64,000 nt of DNA from Corbicula japonica (GCA_038501625.1 JAZAYU010000222.1:682001-746000); one strand, 5' to 3'; counted from the stretch's first letter, positions 1 through 12,145 are shown. Translations and numbers: made by a program. Notes: generated by a model from the letters alone, not told the origin.

Positions 1-61
1 ACTGAGTGATTCTTGAAAAATTCTGCAAAGGCTGATATAAATACTAAAAATGACCCCTTTC

Positions 62-170
62 TAACATCCGATCGGGATCTACTCTGTTCGCTTTTTGGTC
101 AGAAATAACCTAATTAATCAAAATGCTAACAGAGCAGATCTTGATCAGATGGCAAAGATTCACCACAAAG
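62..170. repeat. Palindromic MITE family B, degraded copy
   Basis: The stretch carries the family-B signature: a 'GATC..GGATCTAC' arm, the centre 'TTTGGTCAGAAATAACCTAA' and an opposing 'AGATCTTGATCAGAT' arm. The two arms are imperfect inverted complements. Other copies in this window share the same centre. It has no coding capacity and is a non-autonomous element by inference. Confidence 0.6.
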
Positions 171-275
171 ACATATATGTGGAGAAAAGGCTATATTCCA
201 TTCTGTTTTTCAGTGCTTTTTTTTATTCCATAACTGCAACATTTAATTTATAAGTTTTATATCTTGATTTTTAAG

Positions 276-500
276 GTTATAACAAGTAGCCCTGTTGGTA
301 TGGCTGGTCAGCAAGTGGTCATTGGCCAGCAACCTGGAAGTCTGAGGCCACCTGTGCCAGCCACCCAACAAGTCACAGTCCCAGCTGTTGGCTTGCCTAC
401 AACAGTAAGGAGAGATAGTAAAGTCCTGGACAAGAGACGTCTTCAGGAACTTGTAAAAGAAGTGGACCCTCTAGAACAGCTAGATGAGGATGTGGAGGAA
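276..500 (+). pseudogene. Orphan duplicate of TAF12 exon 2
   Basis: This 225-base block matches exon 2 of the complete TAF12 gene at 17556-17780, including the upstream acceptor (TTTTTAAG) and the downstream donor (GTAAGC). It stays open for 75 codons in the same phase and encodes the start of the histone fold (motif LDKRRLQELVKEVDP). By eye it differs at 13 positions. The six amino-acid changes all fall in the Gln/Pro-rich N-terminal part, while the histone-fold part differs only by four silent changes. No partner exon 1 or exon 3 was found between here and 16.5 kb, so within this window it is isolated. It could be an exon of a second TAF12 gene extending left of the window, a stranded duplicate, or an assembly artefact. 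Confidence 0.75.
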
Positions 501-517
501 GTAAGCTTTTCTGAAAA

Positions 518-622
518 CTGGAGACCAGTCTCATAAAACTATATCTGGAGACCAGTCTCATAAAACAATAACTGGAGACCAGTCTTATAAAACAATAACT
601 GGAGACCAGTCTTATTAAAGAC
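518..622. repeat. 27-bp minisatellite, 4 copies
   Basis: The unit begins CTGGAGACCAGTCTCATAAA and recurs at 518, 545, 572 and 599, exactly 27 bases apart. It starts 17 bases after the orphan exon's donor site. The unit contains the arm motif of palindromic MITE family A (GGAGACCAGTCTCA), and a non-expanded piece of that MITE sits at the same place beside the real TAF12 exon 2 (17793-17848). The minisatellite therefore probably arose by amplification of a MITE arm. Confidence 0.85.
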
Positions 623-628
623 AGTGTT

Positions 629-1744
629 TTTAGCTCACCTGTCACGTAGTGACAAGGTGAGCTTTTGTGATCGCAATTTGTCCGGCGTCGATCCGTCCGT
701 CGTCGTCCGTCCCGTAAACTCTTACTTTAAACGACATTTCCTCTTAAACCCCTGGGCCAAAGTTGATGAAACTTGCCACGGATGTTCCTTGCATGAAGCT
801 CTTCCAAATTTGTTCAAAGAAATCAATTCCATGCAGAACTCTGGTTGCCATGGCAACCTAAAGGAAAAACTTTAAAAATCTTCCTGTCTGAAACCACAAG
901 GCCTAGAGCTTAGATATTTGGCATTTAGCACCCTCTAGTGGAACTCTACAAAGATTGTTCAAATTATTTCCCTGGGGTCAAAATTGGCCCCGCCCCAGGA
1001 GTCACTTCACTTTACGTAGACTTATATAGGAAATCTTTAAAAATCTTCTTCTCACAAACCACAATGCGTACAGCTTATATATTTGGTAAGTAGCATTGTC
1101 TAATGGATGTCTACTAAATTTGTTCAAATTACCGGTATGTCCCCTGGGCCAAAATCGGCCACGTCCTAGGGTTCTCTTGGTTTACATATAGTTATATAGG
1201 AAAAACATGAAAATCTTCTTCTTTAAAACCACAAGGCCTAGAGCCTTAATATTTGATATACAGCATCATCTAGTGGTCCTCTACCAAAATTGTTCAAACT
1301 ATTCCCCTGGGGTCAAAAATGGCCCCGCCCCAGGGGTCACTTGATTTACATAGACTTATATAGGGAAAACTTAAAAAAATCTTCTTCTTTAAAACCACAA
1401 GGCCTAGAACCTTGGTATTTGGTATGTGTCATCATGTAGTGGTCCTCTACAAAAGTTGTTCAAATTATTCTCCTGGGGTCGAAAATGGCTCCGCCCCGGG
1501 GGTCACTAGTTTTATTACATAGTGTTATATAGTAAATCTTTAAAAATCTTCTTCTCTGAAACCGTAAGGCCTAGAGCTTAGATATTTGGTATAGAGCATC
1601 ATCTTGTTACATTTTCTCCACAATAGCAGCTTAATTTTTTTTAAATTTTTGACTTGATTTTACCAAACTTGCACACAACTCTTGCAACCATTGAGCAGTT
1701 GTTGACAGGTGAGTGACCCAGGGTCCTATGGACCCTCTTGTTTA
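629..1744 (+). mobile_element. ~1.1 kb non-autonomous interspersed element
   Basis: The element opens with CTCACCTGTCA (633-643) and closes with the inverted TGACAGGTGAG (1704-1714), followed by a short 'GGGTCCTATGGACCC' hairpin. Near the 5' end is a GTCCGTC-rich stretch. The interior consists of about five tandem units of 165-170 bases, starting near 876, 1041, 1211, 1377 and 1544, each carrying 'AAATCTTCTTCT', 'CACAAGGCCTAGAGC' and 'CCCTGGGGTCAAAA'. No reading frame of note is present. I take it as a non-autonomous DNA element of a type I associate with bivalve genomes; the family name is not known to me. Confidence 0.7.
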
Positions 1745-2010
1745 CTTTGGGGAATGCCTCCCTACAGCTGGGTTTGGGCAAAAGAGTGAGGAAATGAGCT
1801 AAATGGGACACACTTTTAAAGATGTGAAGGATAGATACTGTTCAGTTGTTATTATTTAGAAGTATGTTGACATGACACTTTATTTTCTACTATTGAGAAA
1901 ACAAATTTCACTTAAAAAAGTAATTTAATGTTTTATATTTTATTTGGGTGGGGAAAAGTGCCAGAAAGTTGGGGAAAATATATATACTGTGAGAGGAGGG
2001 GGATACCCTG

Positions 2011-2050
2011 CCCCTCCCCCCCCCCCCCCCCCCCCCCCCCCCACCCCCCC
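2011..2050. repeat. Poly-C tract
   Basis: A nearly uninterrupted run of C ending in CCACCCCCCC and followed directly by eight A. Such a homopolymer can form i-motif or G-quadruplex structures, and its length is unreliable in most assemblies. Confidence 0.9.
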
Positions 2051-4180
2051 AAAAAAAATTAAATGCAAATATTTTGCGTAAAAACACTATTACATGTCAT
2101 ATAATGGTAGAAATCTGTTCAATTTATTTCAACTATCACATTAACAAACTAATTCAATTTGTGTTCTGAATAATCTTTTACATAGCAATAAAAATACCAG
2201 AATGTCTTTGAATGAAGACCAATTCCTGATCTTAAAAATTGTATTTGTATAAAAATATTTTTTAACTAAAATACATTTTCATTAAAACTATGATTTGTTT
2301 TCAGCTTTTAATAACAGGATGTTGTTAAAAGAAACATGGTGTTTTATGGATGTCAAGCAGATTTTATTGAGGGTGAGTTTTTTTCTGTTATGGAGGCTTC
2401 ATGCTAATAGTTCTGAAGATCTGAAATAGTAGATCTCTGATAATGTACAGATATCAATCTACAGCCTCCCTGAATGATGATGATATATTGTGTCTACTGC
2501 TGTCTTTAAACAATATACTAATAAACCATATTGGACCAAACAATACAATAAAGTTAGCAAGAGCTTCAGTAATTGGCAATGTGGTGCAATGTTAGGAAAA
2601 ATTGTGTACCTAAGCAGATACTATCTTTTAATATGGCCTTTTCTAGGATTTATGATATGTTGTAAAATCTTTTATGGGACAACTAACTTTTTCACAATTT
2701 TTAAGGGCAATATGCTGTAGCAGGGCTTTCCGAGTGAGGTCTTTGCATGCAAATTTACTTCCTTGGGTAACTACTAGACTTACAAACAGATTTCCTTTAG
2801 AAATAAAGATTAATATACTTATTTTTAATTGAGTCTAAAATACAGTTATGAAGAAGCCCTTATTTGAAATGATAATTTGAAATTACAATGTACTAATTAC
2901 AATTAAAGCTATATGATCTTTTTTATTATCAACCAATAAGAAATAAAACCCTTTGATGTTTTGCACAAAAAGTGATAATCAAGGCTTCATTCACAGTTTT
3001 AATATTGATTCACACATCTTAATAGCTTAAATTGTATTTTTAAAACATCAGTTGATTGAACTTTTGTTACAGGTGATAATCTTGATGAGAGAATAGTAAA
3101 CTTTAATCCAATCACATGTAATAACAATTATATTTTGATAATTATGATTGAATAATTGCAAACTTTAATCCAGTTACATTTAATACCAATTATAATCTTA
3201 TCTAATTGGATAAGTGCTACCTTTATTTTGAATGTGTTGCAAACTTTTCTTATTTCACAACTTTGAAGTTCATACCTATGAACATGGAAGTAACACCCTC
3301 GCCACTGTGAAGTATTGCAATAAGTTTAAAATATTATAAAAAAATAAATTCAGGCAACTAATAAGTGATACAACATGGTCACTTCCCCCCCCCCCCCACT
3401 GCAATATATTAAAAAATAAATACAGGTACTAAAATTGTTTAAAAGCATGGTCATGAACAACTAATATTTGAGTATTTTATGATAGTTGCATAGTTGAATG
3501 GCATTTGTACACAGACTGCATGCACACAAGATAATGTTAATTACGTATTATGCCAACACCACAAGACCAGAATGTCACTGGTCATCAGATACATTTATGA
3601 AAGTCACTACACTAAAAATTTAAAATAAAAATCATGCAAATAATTTTTTATATCACAGCACAGATGCAAAACTTGCAATATTGTTAATCATCATGTCAGA
3701 TTTATGAGCGTCTTTTCTAGTTTATTCATAAGTTGAATTAACAACTTGACAAATAACTTTGGGTATTGTTTTCATTAAAAGTTTTTATTTAAAATAAATT
3801 AAATTCAGTAGAAGATACAGTCTGGTCTAAGAATGTTTCAACTTTCTTGAAAATCCCATGTCATCATTAAAACCAATCTTTAAGTTAGTTGATCACAAAA
3901 AATGGAGTACTTAAAAAATGTTAATTTAAGACAACCTGAAAGTAAAGACGAGATACAGCAAGTTTTTTTTACTGTTGATGTGCATATGTTCATGAAGTTT
4001 GAACATCTTTAATTTTTCATTAAGCTTTAACCATTTTCTGGGGTGATTCAAACTCATTTCTTAAAGTATTAATTTTTTTCCTGTAAACCCAGGCTATGTT
4101 ATTGAGTTCATGTACTTATATGTGTCCTGCTGACTACTTAAGCCTTATTCAATAATATTGTATACTGAATTATTCCATAT

Positions 4181-4375
4181 GTGAACAGTGTAGATACAGA
4201 TTAGCCAGCAACATCAGATCAGGATCAAAACTGTTCGATTTTCCCTGTCATAAATAACCTAATAAATAAAAAAATTAAAGTGAACTGTGAGATCCTGATC
4301 AAATGGCACAGAAGTATGCTGAATGATCTGGATCTACATTGTTTGCTCATGCAATAAATGTGTGTAAATAAGGAA
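4181..4375. repeat. Palindromic MITE family B
   Basis: Arms 'AGTGTAGATACAGATTAGCC' and 'GATGATC..' lie around the family centre 'CATAAATAACCTAATAAAT' and are inverted complements of each other. It is a diverged copy of the better preserved neighbour at 4449-4675. Confidence 0.65.
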
Positions 4376-4448
4376 TAAACAGTTAAAGTGTTTCTTTTAA
4401 ATACTAATATCATTGGTGTTAATAATAAATAAAATATTTTTTCATGAA

Positions 4449-4675
4449 ACCCATACGCATTTTTACGCATGTGCGACCAGTGTAGATCCAGATCAGCCGG
4501 CACATCTGTGCCGTCTGATCAGGATCTGCACTGGTCGCATTTTGGTCAGAAATAACCTAATGAATCAAAAAGCGAACAGTTTAGATCCTGATCAGACGGC
4601 ACGGATGTGCCGGCTGATCTGGATATAAACTGTTCGCCCTAGCAATAAAGGTGTGCCTATACAGGAATGGGTTAA
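4449..4675. repeat. Palindromic MITE family B, best copy
   Basis: About 225 bases with two nested hairpins. The left arm pairs 'GTGTAGATCCAGATCAGCC' with a rightward 'CTGATCAGGATCTGCAC', and the same pattern repeats on the right around 'GATCCTGATCAGACGGCAC'. The centre is 'TTTGGTCAGAAATAACCTAA'. Ends read 'ACGCATTTTTACGCATG' and 'GGTGTGCCTATACAGGAAT'. Open frames through it encode the spurious peptide motif SVDPDQPAHLC and are not genes. Confidence 0.8.
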
Positions 4676-5137
4676 CAAACTGTGAACTGTTTTCCATGAT
4701 AATCAGTCAGAATATGAAAAGGGTTTCAGTGTATTTTCAAAATAGGACCTGTTGAAAAAAAGATTTCTTTATAATGTTTGGTTTATCAATTAAGGAAATT
4801 TTCTACTAATTGTTACATACAGTTTTAGCTTGATAGGCAAGGGACATATGTTTTAAAAGATAAGAATAATGACATTGATGTCAGGAATATTTCTTGATTA
4901 TGACAGTGGAAGGAACAGTCTTCAGAATTTTGAAATAAGTTTAAGCATTAATACATCTTCATCAATAATTTAAATGTTGGCCACCTTTAAGTGTGAATTC
5001 ACACAGTAGCTATTGTGTCATATTGTTTATTGTCAACACCTTTAATTAGAAAACCAGTATGGCACCACCAACACCCCACAGGACGGTTCACTGCTTTATG
5101 AATATTAATGAGCTACAGATCTCCAATAGAAGTGAAA

Positions 5138-5487
5138 GCCAATCAGATTGCTTTGTGCAAAGTAGTTAATCTGAATAATCCCTCCTACTTAGGAAAAATC
5201 CAATCAGAAAATATATACTCAAAAGGAGATAACTAATTATTTGATAATTGTTAAAACTCATAAAATTTTACCCCTTTAAATAGCGTAAAATCTAAATTTT
5301 AAATTATCCAAGTTTAAAGGCACTGTGTTGTCTAAACTGGAAAAATTAAATATCTAAAGCTTATAAGTTAACAGCTCATACTGTGTTTCTTAGATTTGTT
5401 AATCTACAATTTGAGTTAATCAAGGGATTGTTTAAAGTGATTAATTTTGGTGAAAGCCATTAATTAAATTAATAGGGACTGTATAAG
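5138..5487 (+). promoter_or_regulatory. Possible promoter of the C2-PDZ-RhoGEF gene
   Basis: Two CCAATCAG boxes (5139-5146 and 5200-5207) and a TATA-like GTATAAG (5481-5487) precede the predicted start codon at 5524. An in-frame TAG at 5506-5508 separates the TATA-like box from the ATG. CCAATCAG also occurs in the family-A MITEs of this window, so the boxes could be chance or MITE-derived. No transcript evidence can be read from sequence. Confidence 0.25.
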
Positions 5488-5523
5488 AGTGATAACATTG
5501 TGTGATAGTTATTCACTGAGGAT

Positions 5524-8500
5524 ATGGCTAGTGTATCTAGAAGGAAAGGAATCTTCATGAAAGGTAGGAACCTTCCTTGTTTCAGAACATTGAGTGACTG
5601 ATATTTGTCGTTTTAGTCACTGATAAAGAAGTTCTGGTATATTCTACTTTTTTGATGATAATCTATGTAATCTATAGGTATTATAATGTATACTTCTAAT
5701 GGTTGTAATTAATATTTAAATGTTTATTACAATTCCATATTTAAATTTATTTTAATATTTATTATTAAAACATACTTACCTTTGCCTTTTGCCTCAGTAA
5801 ATTAATGCACCAGGTCTATTGCTACAGATATTGTTTCCCCATCGCCAGACAATGATTTTATCCATTATTTTTTAAAGATATTGTGTTATATTTTGGGTTT
5901 GACTTGTCCTGTTTTTAAGTAGCCCAAACTAATGGATATAAGTTACAAGTAACTAAACTGAACTTAACCTGATATCACATGAGTGACAGTGTAGATTGAG
6001 ATGAGCTGGCGCTTTAGTGCCATCAGATCAGGATCTACACTGTTTGAAATCACCATTGAAATCAGAACGGGGATATTGAATTGGCTTTGTCTGTTTGACC
6101 TTCACACTTTTCCATCTGCAGCCATTTCTCAGTAACTAGCTGGTAGAGTTACGTGAACCAACATACTATGTTGCCTATCAGTTTGTTTTAATCTGTTTGT
6201 TTTTCTCCAGTTATTGCCATTTTTAATGAAAAATCTTTAAAACCATTGAAGGGAAGTTATGTAATTTAAAATATAGAGACAATTTAAGGGAAATGAGAGG
6301 ATGTGCGTTGCACAAGAACCATTACTGTATTATATTTAAATGACTATTATGAAACTTTATTTTATATTTTAAGTCCTTGTCCTATTTACTTAATACTTGG
6401 AACATATCATCTTTGCTGAACAAAGCCATCTGTGACAAGAAGAATGGTAACTCCAGATTGATTTTTTTTCAGTTAGGCCCCTTTAATTGACTAGTCACTT
6501 ATGTTGCCCATAACTTTGAAAGTACTTGTCCTTTTAACTCAATATTTGAAATATGTCACATGCATGAAAAAAGCCATCTGTGACACCAAGAAAGATAATC
6601 CCTGGATAACCTTTTTTAGTTCTGCCCCTTTCAATCAACTTTAACCTTAAACTTTATTGCTTATAACTTGGAAAGTGTCTGTTCTTATGGCACAATACTC
6701 GATACATGTCATCTGTATTAATGAAGTAATATTTGTTTTGAGTTATTCTCCTTTGAAATGATTTAACTTAATTTTGCTTAAACTGGAATATAAAAAAAAG
6801 ATAATACTTGATCAATTCCAATTGAACGAGTAATTTTTCTAGTATGGCAGTGCAACTTTTTATCATAATATGATGAATCATATGCCCACATTTCAACTTT
6901 TTGCAAGCAGTTGACACATGTGACCAAATTCTAGTTGTTGTTACTTGTTATTACAGTTTTGTAAAATTTAAATCATTTTTCAGGCCAGCTGAAGGTTTCA
7001 GTCTACATGAACTACGGACATCTTACCGTGCATGTTGTACAGGGGCGCCATCTGTCTACAGCACAGAAACCACAGCCCAACACGTTTGTTATGATCTCCC
7101 TTATCCCCGAGGACATTGGTGTGACTCCTACGCGTTGTCGTACTGCTGTTGTTGCCAACACGAGCTGTCCCTCTTTCAATGAGAAGTTTTCCTTGTAAGT
7201 TATCATTCCTGCAATATTTGGAAAGTGTCTGTTCTTATGACACAATACTTGTCTTCTTGTCCATTTAAAATGAACAAAAGAAGAATTCCTACAAAGTTAA
7301 CTTAGATAAGTATTTCTTTCTACTATTGAGGTCGAATATTTCATGCACATTTTAATTAATTTTTTTAATGAATTACTACTTATAATGTAATCTTGTATAA
7401 AGAACATGCCTAGACTATGTGAGTGATAACAACAATACCATGACCACTCAAAAAGATACTAATGTTTTTCTTATTTTGGAGTTACTGCCCCTAGATCAGT
7501 TCCACCATCTGTATAATATGAATGTTTGTTACAGTGAGATGGGAGAGGAGGATTCCCACAAGCGTCTGCTGCTCACCGTCTACCTCAGAGATCACTCCGG
7601 GTGAGTTACATCTCCTGATATTTGTTTTGTGTTCGATATTACTTTTATAGGATATGATAGGTATATGTATCATTAAAGTATATTGCATACCTAATCATAC
7701 TGTGAGGAAGTTGTTGATTACTGGTGAGTTCAGTGATCTAGTCAGCTGACTGCAGGTCGGAATGAGAGACCATACATTAATGATTAGAAAAATCTGACCT
7801 TCAGTGGCACATATGAGATTTGAGGGCACATATTGTTCATAAATCAGCATTAATTGTGTTAAGAACATAACAGTATGAATTTAAAAACACAGAATAATTA
7901 TCAATAGTCATTAATAACATTCTTGGATTTTTGGGGTTGTGTTTAGAGTTGATAATGGTCTGACTTTAATAAATAAAGCTGCAAATATGAATCAGGTTTT
8001 GTAATTGGGTCATTCTTATAATTGACTCATCAAAATTGGCTTAATTCAATCATTTGGTTATACATTACGTTTTTTTACTTATACATGTATTGAAAAGATC
8101 ATATTTTGGATAGGGCATTGGCAAAGAATGATGATGCTGAATAGTTTTTTTCAATTTGGAAATGAGTGTTCATCTGCTTTGAATAAAGTTAAATGTTAAA
8201 TTTATCTGCTGTTTCAGTCACCAAGAGTCCCTTGGCTGCACATCATTTGGTGTTAGACGTTTGTGTCAAGAAGGACTGGAGGTCATCGGATGGTACCACC
8301 TGCTTACAGATGAAGTCGGACGCAAGAAGCATCATCGTGTTGCTACAAGAGACCGGCCATCAGTTCCTGTCATGCAGAGCCGAGAACCACGTCAGATACC
8401 GTCGGTCAGCAACGATGTACCAGCTTTTGACCATCTCATAGTCCATGTTCAGCGCTCTGCATTTGGTGGTTTTGGTTTCACAGTTATGGATTCGTGCCCT

Positions 8501-11500
8501 GTAAAGATAGGTCGTGTGGATGGGTCCTCGTTTGCTGAGCGTGCCGGGCTTCAGAAGGGTGACTGTGTTGTCCGTGTCAACGGTCAGAATGTGTCCCGAT
8601 CTACATCAGCCAGTGTTGCTAAACTTATCAAGTAAGTCATCAATGTTTCAACAGATGTGCAACTCTGGTTCATATGTGCTTACCTGGGCTTGCAATCCAA
8701 TGTCTTTGGTTGAAGCATCTGACTTGACCATATTTATCAGATAGCATTTAACTTTAAGTCATTGAGACATTGCCTGTCAGTTGTATTAGTTTGCAATGAT
8801 GATGAAAATTTCACTAAACTTTTTTGGGACAGTTTTAAAACATAATATTATTTGATATGTGTACATTTCAAATGACACTTTCAGTTAAAAAATCATAAAA
8901 TGTCATTTGAAAAATTAGAACAGAAATAAAGTGATGTATCATTAAATAAATTTAATGGATTTGTCTCTTTCAGGAAAAGTGATGGTATGGTACGTCTGGA
9001 GGTTCATCGGCCGGGTAACTACGCCACGCCCACTGCACATCAAGGCCCCGCCTCCTTCTCTGAGAAGACCAGCAATTGTGACAGAGATGACCCCTCCTTT
9101 CAGGAGTTCACCATCTGTGATGACCAGACAGCCCTGCTGAGCCCAGCCATTGTAAGCTTTAAACCATTCCGTATGCTGAACAAACTGAGATCCAAGTCCT
9201 GCTTCAGTCTAACAGCCGCTAGGACAAAGAGATTGTAGAATTTGTTTTTATTAATAACGTTCTGTTCTAGCTGGTTCATGGGTCATATGATATAAAAAGC
9301 TTGTCTGAAGATCGGTACAAAGTTTCCAGAATTGTTAAGGCAACTGCCTATTCACTAGCAAATATCCAATGTTGAATTGCATAGCTGAAGAGAATGCGTT
9401 GCCATTTCAGTGGAAATTCAGAATTATATACTAGTACTTAGTCTGTCTTAGACAAAATATTTTTCAAAAACATATTTTTCAGTATTTGCTATTCAGCCAA
9501 ATGCTGAAAATGGACTTCAGTGTACTTTGATTTTATGTGCTGTGTACTATATTGTTATATGTTTATTATTTAAAAAATGTAAAAAGATGTAGCAGTGCAG
9601 AACTTCAAGGCAGAAAAAACATCCCACCAGTCTTGACTGGATGTGGTATAAAGAGAGTATATAGATTTTATATTTATATTGAAATAAAATGTTTATATCC
9701 AAAAGAAGGCATCTGTTGTTTTTACTAAGTAAAATTCTATGCCAAAGTTCTGTCTGCCTGCAAGTGTCTGCACTGTGTACATTAAAACATATTAATGACT
9801 TTTATGTAACTTTTACAATGAAAACTTATAGGCTTAAATTTTTCTGCTTACAGAGTGTAGACACTCGCAGACAGGCAGCCCTCCATCGACTGTTGTGTTT
9901 GGAGGAGAACTTTGTTGACCTTATGAATGATGGAATTGACATGTTTTCACGACCTCTACGTCACTGTGTCATCACCAGCTCCCAGCATGCCGTGCTCTTC
10001 CAGAACATAGAGAAGGTAATAATGATCTAATGGCAATTTAATAACCAGATAACTACAAAAATGTCAGTTTCTAACTGAGAAACAAATCTTAATAACAACA
10101 ATATCATTGTCTGTTTTTTGCCTCAAAAGATTAATAATGCCTTTAATTAGAAGACACGAGTTGATGAGACTTAGATCAAATGATTACACAACTTGGTGTC
10201 ATTGCAAATAGTTTCTTGTGGAGACACAAAATATATAGAAGAATTGATGAGACGTGGATCAAATGATTACACCACTTGATGCCATTTTGCCATTGCAGCA
10301 ATAGTTTCTTGTGGACATGTTGCATGAAATAAATTGGTGCATGCAGAACAGATGCCCTTATTCATAACTGACCACCTGAAGTCAATCCATGACCATAGTA
10401 GATCCAGATCAGATGGTTGCATCAAGGATAATTGTTTGGTTGTAATGTATGGAAAATTTTCTTCTTTCTGAAATTAATATTATTTCTATAACTTTCAGTT
10501 GGTGTGTATGAGCCAGTACCAGGTACGTCAGATCCTGGACAACCTGCCGACACATGCTCCGTCTGACGAGGATACTGATACTTCCTTCTCTGGAGAGAGT
10601 GACCTTACCTCGGCAGTTGGCATGATCTACTCGTCCAAGGTGAGTACTGAGTGTAACATCATACTAGGGTGAATAGTTTCAGGGCAAGTCTGCACCTCAA
10701 ATCTTTTTCAGTGGTTCAATGATTGCAGTGATATAGTGACTGAAAAAAAATGTTAGACTGACTCACACATTATGCTAAGTGCAACATAGAACTAAAGCTT
10801 AATGTGTGAATTTGTCACCGTGCATGTTGTACAGGGGCGCCATCTGTCTACTGCGCAGAAACAACAGCGAATGTTACAAATAGAACTAAACACTTTCCGC
10901 AGAAATTTAAGAAAACATAAACAATGTCAAGCACTTGTCCAAATACAAAAGCAACAACAAAAATATTCAGAAATATCTGGTTGTGAGAATAATGTTTAGG
11001 AATATATATTTATTCAATATTACATCAACATCATTATTTTATTATGTATCTTCTTTGTGTTGTTGGCTTACAATTTAAACAGTGACTTAAATTTAACTAA
11101 GAAAAAGGAAATTTTTCTAGTATACAGAATATAACAGTTCTTTCTTTATTTTCAGTTGCCCGTTCTGTGTGGTGCTTACTTGATGTACACCCGTGGTCTG
11201 ACTCGTGCTGCAACTCTTCTTACCTCCTTGGAGAAGAATGATCAGTTTTGCGGATTCCTGCTGAACGTTCCCAGCCAGGAAAGAGAACTGAGTCTGTGTG
11301 ATTTTCTGAATCGTCCACTACGCCACCTAGAGGAGTTGTTCGGTCTCCTGTCTATCATTAGCCAGACCACCATGCCCCACTCTGAAGAACGAGCCATGTT
11401 TGCTGAAGTCTTATCAGGTATGTTCATCAAAACCAGCATTGAAATTTGTTAATTTATGTGAGATGAGTTCTATTTACAGCAGAATGACTAAATGAGGTCA

Positions 11501-12145
11501 CGGCATGTAGACCCATGCTTTGTGTAATGTGAAACCATGTGAAAGGATGTAATTATCAGAGATATATGGTAGCAGTTAACAAGTGCTACCTGTTTTTTAA
11601 ATGAGAAGTATGTATTAACACCTTGTTTAAGCATTCCGGGTTTAAACACGAATGATAAACATTAAATAAAATAATAAATAAATAGACTTTAAGATAAACA
11701 AGATCCTATGTTCTAAAGACATTGCAAGTGCACTTTTGTATAAATCCCTCACAGAGAATTCATGAATATATCAAACACCTGAATTAAAAACCGCTAATGA
11801 CTTAAGGCTATTATTAATGTCTTTATCAACTTTTACTTCAACATTAAACATTTTTTTCTCATATTTTCAGGTTTACAGACTGTTGTGAGCCAGATCTGTG
11901 TAACACCCAAACTGAAGAGTCGGAGGCCTGCCCTGCCCAAGATGATAGCACCACCCACCGCTACCTCCCAGCGTCTGGTCCCTTTGATGGGTTCTCTGGT
12001 CCTTAGACGATCTTCCTCTGAGCGATCCTCGTCCAGCGGGTTCTGCAGCGCAGGTTCCCAGCAGTCGGACACGGCTTCACAGACAGGCTCAGAGACTCTA
12101 CTCTGTGAGTGTGACCATACCTCAGTGCTTTCCACTCTAGTGTAA
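5524..12145 (+). CDS. C2-PDZ-RhoGEF signalling protein, nine exons
   Basis: Exons by GT-AG sites and matching phases: 5524-5563, 6984-7194, 7535-7600, 8218-8631, 8974-9151, 9854-10015, 10499-10639, 11156-11417 and 11871-12104; reading through the last donor reaches TAA at 12143-12145, giving 582 aa. Residues ~15-140 resemble a C2 domain (YGHLTVHVVQGRHL). Residues ~176-255 are a PDZ domain with the carboxylate-binding loop GFGF at 190-193 and motif AGLQKGDCVVRVNGQNV. Residues ~307-500 resemble a Dbl-homology exchange domain (LLCLEENFVDLMNDGI, then RPLRHLEELFGLL), expected to load GTP on a Rho GTPase at membranes. A Ser-rich tail follows (RRSSSERSSSSGF). The first exon is short and was chosen because its ATG follows an in-frame TAG and its phase fits exon 2. 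No PH domain, normally C-terminal to DH, is visible before TAF12, and the last donor (GTGAGT) is strong, so the 3' end is probably missing or the read-through stop is an alternative end. Domain order recalls RGS3 for C2-PDZ, but no RGS domain is seen. Confidence 0.8.
5981..6052. repeat. Palindromic MITE family B, single hairpin
   Basis: Arms 'GTGTAGATTGAGATGAGC' and 'CAGATCAGGATCTACACTG' form one hairpin of the family. It lies in the first intron of the C2-PDZ-RhoGEF gene. Confidence 0.65.
6360..6760. repeat. Interspersed repeat with internal tandem units
   Basis: Units of roughly 160 bases recur with 'AAGTCCTTGTCC', 'AAAGCCATCTGTGACA' and a 'GCCCCTTT' block. Related sequence occurs at 13340-13600, and a short piece (GGAAAGTGTCTGTTCTTATG) recurs at 7220-7245. 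It lies in the first intron of the C2-PDZ-RhoGEF gene. Confidence 0.6.
10378..10430. repeat. Family B MITE fragment
   Basis: A short piece with 'GTAGATCCAGATCAGATGG', matching one arm of the family. It lies in the intron before the exon at 10499. Confidence 0.45.
10817..10863 (+). pseudogene. Intronic duplicate of a C2-domain exon fragment
   Basis: These 47 bases repeat exon bases 7025-7071 with only two substitutions, encoding VHVVQGRHLSTAQK. They lie in the intron between the exons at 10499-10639 and 11156-11417. The copy lacks the flanking splice sites of the original exon, so it is probably not spliced. It is an isolated exon fragment, not a whole-exon duplication. Confidence 0.85.

Larger units (their letters stand above)
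1745..5100. other. AT-rich intergenic DNA, no gene seen
   Basis: No coding exon with credible splice sites is visible. The stretch holds a poly-C run (2011-2050), a shorter one near 3386, two family-B palindromes (4181-4375 and 4449-4675) and otherwise AT-rich single-copy-looking sequence. Confidence 0.6.

Noticed and set aside
4413..4628. Small protein with SVDPDQPAHLC motif
   Set aside because: The frame lies wholly within a palindromic MITE; the same peptide text recurs from other copies in the window.
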